Shown here: piece after piece, positions 57,663-64,000 of the stretch | How positions within the stretch are numbered: position 1 is the first letter of the stretch | How the letters are laid out: each line of letters starts with the position of its first letter | Source of the DNA: Cochliopodium minus | Taxonomy: Eukaryota > Discosea > Himatismenida > Cochliopodiidae | Assembly (NCBI GenBank): GCA_024220525.1 | Contig: JAMYWO010000077.1 | Location: forward strand, 88,138 to 152,137 | Direction: 5' to 3' | DNA: 64,000 nucleotides | Position numbers and translations under genes: made by a program | Notes under the pieces: generated by a model | Database searches by the model: none | Told to the model about the DNA's origin: nothing | Seen by the model: only the letters and a program-made list of their open reading frames with translations

Positions 57663-58068
57663 ATGAATTATTTGATTGGAATAGATAACAGTGAATTTTC
57701 TCATAGGGCAGTTGAATATGTAAAGACTATCGTAAAAGAGGAAGATGTGGTTTATTTGGTGACTGCCACCAACGAAGATTCTCAAGATACTAAAGATATC
57801 CAATCCAAGTATTCTAATTTGCCATTCCAATCTAAATTTAATGTGATACAAGGAGATGCAAGAGAAGTTATCTTGCATTTTGCTGAAGAAAATAAAATTG
57901 GTAAAAAGGAGTTTTATATTGATGATTATTTCGACTTAAATTTCTTTTTATTTCAAAGATGTGATTGTAGTGGGTCACAGAGGATTGGGTCAGTTGCAAA
58001 GACTATTTCTTGGCTCTGTATCTGACTATGTTGTAAAACATTCAAAGACCTCTGTTATTGTTGTTTAA
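57663..58068 (+). CDS. Universal stress protein (UspA family)
   Basis: Two exons, about 118 residues, from ATG 57663 (MNYLIGIDNSEFSHRAV). The intron (about 57900-57959) begins gtaaaaag. The C-terminal exon carries the nucleotide-binding pattern GHRGLGQLQRLFLGSVS followed by VVKHSKTSVIVV, which is the ATP-binding type of the family. These are small cytosolic alpha/beta proteins induced by stress; the precise role in protists is unknown. It is divergent from the eIF2B epsilon gene, with about 150 nt between the starts. Confidence 0.9.
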
Positions 58069-58196
58069 ATATGAAAAGATATACATTATTGGATTGATTA
58101 AAAAGTATTCAATCTTCAAATGAAATAATATTTGTCATATCCATTTTATTCGGTCCAAATTTAATAAGATATATAAATATTTGAATAAAAAAAAAA

Positions 58197-58514
58197 ATGA
58201 TCGCAAATAAAAAGATCTGGAAATATCAAACCATGATGACAAAATATCAATCCAAAAAACTATTCAGCACAGATCAATACCAACATAATTTCGATTTGTC
58301 ACCAACTGAAATAAAATTAAAGAAGATGGAGAAGAGATTGGAGATAACTTATTCTAATGGTGAGAAATATATCTATCCTGCAGAGTTTTTGAGAGTGGAA
58401 AGTCCATCTGCAGAAGTGATAGGGCATGATGGTAAAAAGAAGGTCTATAAGCAAAAAAATAAATATCATATTAGAAAATTGATCAAATATACTTTAATAG
58501 ATAGTTGGAAATAG
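58197..58514 (+). CDS. DUF971 / GBBH-like N-domain protein, probably mitochondrial
   Basis: Single exon, 105 residues. The basic, acid-poor first 30 residues (KIWKYQTMMTKYQSKK) resemble a mitochondrial presequence. The core LEITYSNGEKYIYPAEFLRVESPSAEV (shown here as two overlapping parts: LEITYSNGEKYIYPAEF and LRVESPSAEV) matches DUF971, the N-terminal domain of gamma-butyrobetaine hydroxylase that also occurs alone in bacteria and mitochondria, where it is linked to Fe-S cluster work. No hydroxylase domain follows. The stand-alone form is therefore genuine here and not truncated. Confidence 0.7.
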   Translation: MIANKKIWKYQTMMTKYQSKKLFSTDQYQHNFDLSPTEIKLKKMEKRLEITYSNGEKYIYPAEFLRVESPSAEVIGHDGKKKVYKQKNKYHIRKLIKYTLIDSWK

Positions 58515-58635
58515 AAGATATGTGGGTATATATAATATAGAAGCAGTTGGAAATTATGCAATAAGGTATTATGAATGATGATATCAATATTCAATCATGT
58601 TTATAATTTATGTTTGTTTTTAATAAAAAAGAATA

Positions 58636-58812
58636 ATGTTTGATGATCTTCACGAAACAGGGATCTTTAGTTGGAGATATCTTCATTTCTTGGGAAAAAA
58701 CAAATATTCTATAATGAGAAAATACATAAGAGCACTGAAAGGAAAGGGATTGAGCAGGGGAAAAATAAATGATAATCACAAGGCAGCAATAACGAAAATA
58801 AAGAAAAATTAA
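58636..58812 (+). CDS. Short basic protein of 58 residues, hypothetical
   Basis: An open frame from ATG 58636 (MFDDLHETGIFSWRYLHFL) to TAA at 58810-58812. The sequence has an ordinary amino-acid mix (Trp, His, Gly) in an A+T-rich setting and a basic C-terminus (KAAITKIKKN), which favours coding. No family was recognised. It lies tail to tail with the RasGEF gene, 69 nt away. Confidence 0.4.
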   Translation: MFDDLHETGIFSWRYLHFLGKNKYSIMRKYIRALKGKGLSRGKINDNHKAAITKIKKN

Positions 58813-58881
58813 AAACCAAAAACAAAATTTATTTAAATATATATCACAACAAACATTTAAAAAAAAAAATGTATTGAAAAA

Positions 58882-61800
58882 TCAAAACAGATGAAGTTTG
58901 ATGATTCCCTGAGAATTGAGAATAGCATATTGTAAGTCTGTTTTTTTTGTGATAGATATAAAATCGCCTTCGGTATCCTTAAACTTGATGGAAAACTTGA
59001 TACGTTTTTTGAATTCCTTGGCAAACTTCTTCTCGAGTTGGGCGATCTCAACATCCTTTTTGATTCTGAGAAGCCTACACTCGTTTTTGTAGTAACCCTT
59101 GATCCAAATTTCGTTGGTATCCTGTTGGTCCTTCTCCTCCTCGTAATCATCATCAGAAAAAATGTTGAAGACCTTGGAAGGGGTCTCCGGAGAAGTGATA
59201 CCGATTTCCTTTCTTTCGAGAGGGATGGATTGACTGCTCTGAGGAGGGCCATCCTTGGATTCCTCAACAATAACGACAGTTCTATTGGTGTAGTGCTTTC
59301 TTGCAGAAGGAGTGTCAATGTTTCGAGGAGAAAGACCGTAAGTCCTGAGTTCTTGGTTGTCAAAATCCTTTTCGCGATAAGAACTGTTTCCATCCATTTC
59401 AGAGGAGTTCCTTCTCTTAAAAATTGCAGTCAAGTTGTTGTGGGTATCGCCAAAATTGAGACGAGGAATGATGACATTGTCACTAATTTGATTGTTGGTA
59501 TTGTTAACATTTTCTTCGCCAACATTCTCTTCGCCATAAGAACGGATTTCTTTGATTATTTTCTTACGATGTCCAAGTTTGTTGATTCCCAACATCTTGA
59601 GATCGTTGTCGTTCAACATAGCAAGTTGATCTCCTCTAATGGAATGATTAAGAAAGTTCTTTGAATACTCACCCATCCCAAGACTCAGAAGCCACTCGTC
59701 AATCTTTTCTTTGGACCAAGCGGAAATGCCTCCTTTGAGGGAATCATCCTTGTAAGATCTGGAAGAGTTGATGCTGCCAAAAGCAAGAGAAATTCTTTTA
59801 GAGCTTGAGTCATTCTCCAAAAAGTATTTGACATCAATAAACTTTGAAAGCTCCTTATCTTTGCTACTTCCGGTACTGATGGCCCCTTGCAAAGTCTTTA
59901 CCCTATCTATCTTGGAACGGGATGCTCCATACATAGGGTTCTTCTTTACCACAAAACCTTCTTGCTTGCAATCATACTTGGAGGAAATGATATCATCACC
60001 ATCCAAAGTGAAGTAGCTTTTGACATCTTTAAGGTAGGTAGAATTAGCAAAATACTCCCTGAGCCCTGCAAAAAAATCATAAACAGTATCTACACGTTCG
60101 ATGGTGTAAAGCTTTTTCTGGAAAGATCCAATTTCCCTCAAGACAGATCCAATGAGCTGCACTTTTTTGTAGTTAATGAATCCATTTTCGGTAAAACTAT
60201 CGATGGTCTTATCTATGTATCTGATAGATTTCATGTTGATCGCAAAGTAGGGGAGGATGGGAGGTCTAAGTGAAATAGAACTTCCTGTAACATTGGAAAG
60301 AGTGTCTTTGTAGTTCTGGAAAGAAAAAGTGGGCGAAATAAGCTTTTCGTACTTTGAATACTTCTGCATGTAACTTTTCGAAACTGATTGCCAAGCAGCG
60401 AGAGATTGTATCTTCTCCGAGCTCAAAGTGTTGATGATAGAAAAGAGGGAATTGAAGTTTCTGAGTTTGTAGAGATAGTCAGATACTTTGATGAACTTTT
60501 TAAGAATGCTCGGGTGCTTTCTCTTTTGGGAGAGCTCAAAAGATTGCAAAATCCAAGCAGATATCTCCAGGGAATGAGAACAAAAGAGTTCCATATTTTT
60601 GGAGATGTTTCCATCCTTGCAAAACATGTCAGAAGGCTTGAGTTGGGTAAAGAGATAGAAACAAAGCTTTGTAATTTGCTCGGCTATCACCTTGGAATTC
60701 AACTTGATGTACTGAAAAAAGGCTTCGTTGGAGTTGATGGTAAAGAGAACTTTGTTGTTGACCACGTTGTTTCTGGAAGTCTTTTGTCTTTCTTTTTCAT
60801 ACTTTACAAGATCCAGTTTAAGTGTGTTGATCAAAACAAGGTTCTCTTTAGCAATGAAATTGCTTTTCATAAAGGAAAGAAGCCTATCAAGCATTTTGTT
60901 GTTCCCTGACCAATCCCTCTCATAATGCCTTGCGATCCAAAAAGAGACGAACTGCAGCAATTGTTCTTTGTTGTTGGGGAACCTGTAGCTTTTGTAAATG
61001 TTCACAAGGCAGTTTAACAATTTCTTGGGAGAGACAAACTTTTCTCGGTAGCACAAGAGGAAGTTTTCTTTGTTCTCCTGGAGCTTCTCTTTGAAGATCA
61101 ACCATTCCACCACCTTCTTGAGGGTACCTGATATGAAGTTCTCCCCATTGAATCCCATAATGACACATTCATTGCCAGGGATGATCTCCGGTTCGATGGA
61201 TAGTTTGGGAGAATTGATTTCCATCTCCATATATTCGATGGGCTGTTGTAGCTTATTATTGAGGATCCCAGATAAATCGAATTCCTCATTGAGATTTGAT
61301 TGTGAACGCTTGAAACTGGGAATTTTGCTTTTGGAATTCTTCTTGGTGAGCTCGAATGGATTGGAATTGATGCTATGATATTCGTTGGATGATGAATCTC
61401 TCTTCTTCCTCTTTTCCTTATCGCTTGTGGAGTTATCCGAATCGTTGTTAGAGGATTCGTTGGTATTGGTATCATTGCTTGCATCTTCTTTGGATGAAAA
61501 TTTGGATTCGACCTCACTCGAGAAGGATGGAGATACTTTGTTGGTTTCTTCAATGGAAAGGTTATTGATATTTTTAATAGACTCTTTTGGAGAGGTATTT
61601 TCATGAAATCTTATTTGCAGATTTTGTTTGATCTCCTTTTTCTCTATTGTATTTACATATGTATCATCCATCGGCATTATATTCTTTTTGATTATGTTTC
61701 TATTGGATGGTGGAGTATTGCCACTCCCAGATTTCGTGGGATTATTGCTCGTATTATTATTTGTGGGTAAATCATTGAGGGATGGTGATTCTTTTTTGAT

Positions 61801-62154
61801 AGGAATATTAGGAGAGGATGTTGAAAATTTTCCGTTATTTAATTTTTCTGGTTCAGATGGATTATTGGGAACAACATATGATGTAGGTAGGTATCCTACT
61901 GTATTATTCACAAATCCATAACTCCACCCATTCGAATGAGATGAGCTTATTGTTATATTATCTCCCTTTTTGAATGATAATTGGGATTGTGAGGTATCTC
62001 CAACGTAATCATATAGTGCCGTAGCAACATATGAGTTGTTATTCATATCCATTGGTACATTATATGTAGATCTCTTTTGTATTTGATTCTTTTGTTTCTT
62101 CATTCTTGATAACGTATTTTTATTTGTTTTTATAAATTTCTTTTCATCTGACAT
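58882..62154 (-). CDS. SH3 - RasGEF(N) - RasGEF - SAM - PB1 protein
   Basis: Single exon, 1,090 residues, ATG 62154. An SH3 domain spans residues 37-95 (ALYDYVGDTSQSQLSF, GWSYGFVNNTVGYLP). After a Ser/Asn-rich linker comes the RasGEF N-terminal module (about 325-440), then the CDC25-type catalytic domain (about 480-760) with LRNFNSLFSIINTLSS and IRYIDKT. SAM is at about 835-900 (WSKEKIDEWLLSLGMGEYS). A C-terminal PB1-like domain (about 1010-1090, IWIKGYYKNECRLLRI) closes the protein. It should load GTP on a Ras-family GTPase, with SH3 and PB1 providing partner choice, as in polarity and chemotaxis pathways. Its lack of introns is unusual here. Confidence 0.87.
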   Translation of the reverse strand: MSDEKKFIKTNKNTLSRMKKQKNQIQKRSTYNVPMDMNNNSYVATALYDYVGDTSQSQLSFKKGDNITISSSHSNGWSYGFVNNTVGYLPTSYVVPNNPSEPEKLNNGKFSTSSPNIPIKKESPSLNDLPTNNNTSNNPTKSGSGNTPPSNRNIIKKNIMPMDDTYVNTIEKKEIKQNLQIRFHENTSPKESIKNINNLSIEETNKVSPSFSSEVESKFSSKEDASNDTNTNESSNNDSDNSTSDKEKRKKRDSSSNEYHSINSNPFELTKKNSKSKIPSFKRSQSNLNEEFDLSGILNNKLQQPIEYMEMEINSPKLSIEPEIIPGNECVIMGFNGENFISGTLKKVVEWLIFKEKLQENKENFLLCYREKFVSPKKLLNCLVNIYKSYRFPNNKEQLLQFVSFWIARHYERDWSGNNKMLDRLLSFMKSNFIAKENLVLINTLKLDLVKYEKERQKTSRNNVVNNKVLFTINSNEAFFQYIKLNSKVIAEQITKLCFYLFTQLKPSDMFCKDGNISKNMELFCSHSLEISAWILQSFELSQKRKHPSILKKFIKVSDYLYKLRNFNSLFSIINTLSSEKIQSLAAWQSVSKSYMQKYSKYEKLISPTFSFQNYKDTLSNVTGSSISLRPPILPYFAINMKSIRYIDKTIDSFTENGFINYKKVQLIGSVLREIGSFQKKLYTIERVDTVYDFFAGLREYFANSTYLKDVKSYFTLDGDDIISSKYDCKQEGFVVKKNPMYGASRSKIDRVKTLQGAISTGSSKDKELSKFIDVKYFLENDSSSKRISLAFGSINSSRSYKDDSLKGGISAWSKEKIDEWLLSLGMGEYSKNFLNHSIRGDQLAMLNDNDLKMLGINKLGHRKKIIKEIRSYGEENVGEENVNNTNNQISDNVIIPRLNFGDTHNNLTAIFKRRNSSEMDGNSSYREKDFDNQELRTYGLSPRNIDTPSARKHYTNRTVVIVEESKDGPPQSSQSIPLERKEIGITSPETPSKVFNIFSDDDYEEEKDQQDTNEIWIKGYYKNECRLLRIKKDVEIAQLEKKFAKEFKKRIKFSIKFKDTEGDFISITKKTDLQYAILNSQGIIKLHLF

Positions 62155-62657
62155 TTCTTATAAAAAATGATAAAAGTATAATTATACCTCCTAATTTATC
62201 TATCTCGAATTATACTTGGGTATCGACTTTATCCAAAATATTCAATTTTTTTTATTATTTTTTAGGTATTATTTATGAACAAATATTAAATTTGATTTGT
62301 ATTCTTTCCAATCTAAATACTGGAGGGATTCTTGAATATTGCACTTAAAAGAATTAAAGAAGTGATTATTTTAATTTAAAATGAAAGAAAAAAATAAATT
62401 GAAGAAATAAAACCTTTATTGATATGGGTTCTTGATAAATTGTTCAATCCCAAAAATGAAAATTGATTGATTAATGTTGTTTTATTAAAATTATGTATAT
62501 TTGAAAAACTGTGGAAGAGTGATTATTTAAAAATATACATACTCGTGTTCCATTAATAAATATCAATCCTTTGTTCTTTAAAAATAAAAAAAAAATTGAA
62601 GGAATAAAAGAATTTGTAGAAACCCCAAAGGTTGGTACTGAAAATAGAGAATTAGAC
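62155..62657. other. Divergent promoter region, no supported gene
   Basis: About 500 A+T-rich nt between two divergent starts. A frame continuous with the transporter runs upstream to about 62571 without an ATG, so a short upstream coding exon is possible but unproven. Confidence 0.5.
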
Positions 62658-63740
62658 ATGAAAACAGATAAAAAAGATGAAATGGGGGAAAATATAAAAC
62701 CAACCACAACACCTATGCTCAAAAATGATTCAATGATGTCTATAGTATCCTGCATTGTTTATAGTTTATCATCAATAACGATGATATTGACAAATAAATT
62801 ATTATTAACAAATTTTGGATGGAAATATCATGGGGCATTATTTTTCTTCCAAAATTTATGTACATTTCTGATGATGGGGATATTAAAAGTGGGAAATTTT
62901 GTTCAAGTAAGAGATTTCGAATTACCTATCGTAATAAAATGGATCCCAGTGAATATACTTTTTTGTGTAATGTTATTATCAAATTTTTTAAGGTAAATCA
63001 TTATTTTAATTTTTCAACAAATTGTTTGGATCATTTGATTTGGCCATCCCATACAAATGATAATTAACTATCATTAATTTTCTGATTATTTTAGCACTGA
63101 TCTGCTTTCTGTTCATATGATGACTGTGTTCAAAAATGTGGCAAATATTCTCACAACAACAGGAGACTGGTATTTTTACTCTCAAGTCGTAAACAAAGAA
63201 ATAGTAGGGTCTCTTGTTTTGCTTTTGATGGGAGCAGTATTGACAGGGTGGACCGAATTAAACTTAAGTATGTACGCTATGTTTTGGATGACTATCAACT
63301 GTATTTCTACTTCTTCTTATGTTCTCTACATAAAAAAAATAGATGGTCTCAACGAGTTTGGCAAAGTTTATTACAATTGTGTCATTTCTTTTCCTTTTAT
63401 TTTGCCACTCATGGCTCTTTGGGGAGAATATCCTTCTTTTTTAACTTTTCTTTCTGAACAAAGTTTTTCTTTTTACATTGTTTTCATCATTAATGGTTTG
63501 TGCGGTTTTGCAATCAGTCTTTCAAGTTTTTGGTGTATGAAAGCTAGTTCTCCCACCACTTTTTCTCTTGTTGGTGCTTTGAACAAAATTCCTCTCTGCT
63601 TCCTTGGTCTCGTCATTTTCAATACTCCTATCACCTACCTCGGCTTTTGTTATCTTTTGTTTTCCTTAGTTTCTGGTGGTCTTTATGCCTATGCCAAAAT
63701 CAAACTTTCTAATGAATTGAAATCTAAATTCAATAATTGA
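62658..63740 (+). CDS. GDP-mannose-type nucleotide-sugar transporter
   Basis: Two exons, about 325 residues from ATG 62658 (MKTDKKDEMGENIK). The intron is at about 62993-63094. Eight to ten hydrophobic helices of the drug/metabolite superfamily are visible. Two family motifs are diagnostic: FKNVANILTTTGDWYFY in the middle (FKNLTTILI in yeast VRG4) and GALNKIPLCFLGLVIFNTP near the end (GALNK motif of GDP-mannose transporters). It should exchange GDP-mannose for GMP across the Golgi membrane and so supply glycosylation. Substrate choice is inferred, since GDP-fucose carriers share the fold. Confidence 0.85.
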
Positions 63741-64000
63741 TTCATTGACAGTGAATATTTAACTTATATTAAATTTAATTTATTGGATACAAGTGTATGA
63801 TTAACTTTAATGGTTTCATTATGAACATAACATTTTAAAAAGCGAATCTAATTTGTGAATTTTTATTTCTCTTAATAATTATTTTATGAATTAAATGGTG
63901 ATGAAATAAAATCACTTGGTGAGGCAAGTCATGTTTACTCCTATTTCCTTATGGATGGAAAATTGAATGGAATCTTCAAAAAAGGTGAAAAATATAAAAA
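63741..64000. other. Window edge; possible start of another plus-strand gene
   Basis: A plus-strand frame from about 63886 to the end has ordinary coding composition (LNGDEIKSLGEASHVYSYF, then MDGKLNGIFKKGEKYK with an ATG at 63952). It runs off the window. No family can be called. Confidence 0.3.

Noticed and set aside
1-64000. Mobile elements, CRISPR arrays, rRNA
   Set aside because: No transposase, reverse transcriptase, integrase, terminal repeats, regular spacer array or rRNA-like sequence was recognised by eye.

Overview
The window is A+T-rich nuclear DNA of a unicellular eukaryote, read here with the standard code (TAA, TAG and TGA all end genes). Genes lie close together on both strands and most are cut by short GT-AG introns, usually about 45-70 nt and often starting with a run of A or T. 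The gene content is Roco kinase, TKL kinases with WH1, Sel1 and FYVE domains, RCC1, MORN, RasGEF, a GLUG adhesin and a universal stress protein. This suggests a free-living amoeboid or flagellate protist of an amoebozoan or heterolobosean kind; I cannot name the lineage. A probable COX7C gene suggests respiring mitochondria. I recognised no retroelement, virus-derived element, tRNA, rRNA or CRISPR array.

Layout. 0-2.9 kb: one unrecognised minus-strand gene and two weak plus-strand coding islands. 2.9-9.4 kb: a giant minus-strand Roco gene (RCC1, MORN, ROC, COR, zinc ribbon, kinase). 9.5-11 kb: two small unknown genes. 11-26.9 kb: three consecutive plus-strand genes with tandem EVH1/WH1 domains (WH1-WH1-pseudokinase-FYVE; WH1-WH1-repeats-TKL kinase-Sel1; WH1-WH1-PH-Gly-rich micro-exon array-triple FYVE-like), with a minus-strand Sel1 gene between the first two. 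27-29.6 kb: a Cys-rich basic protein and an RCC1 protein. 29.7-31.6 kb: an intronless secreted collagen-like protein. 32.4-35.2 kb: a secreted M14 carboxypeptidase. 35-43 kb: an unknown beta-rich protein, an ankyrin protein and a large GLUG surface protein with one membrane anchor. 43-45.2 kb: a sialidase. 46-49.3 kb: a secretory-pathway protein joining a collagen galactosyltransferase (GT25) domain to a degenerate PLOD-like region. 49.9-64 kb: a long coiled-coil protein, eIF2B epsilon, a universal stress protein, a DUF971 protein, an SH3-RasGEF-SAM-PB1 protein and a GDP-mannose-type transporter.

Two themes stand out. First, micro-exons. Reading frame and family alignment require internal exons of 2, 5, 6, 8, 8, 9, 9, 10, 11, 11, 14 and three of 18 nt. 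Several first exons carry only part of the start codon or a few codons. In the third WH1 gene a Gly-rich region is built from phase-1 exons mostly in multiples of 9 nt, recalling animal collagen genes. Second, collagen: a collagen-like protein and a GT25/PLOD fusion lie 15 kb apart, with a sialidase and a nucleotide-sugar transporter also in the window. All exon models come from reading frames and homology by eye; no search or expression data were used.
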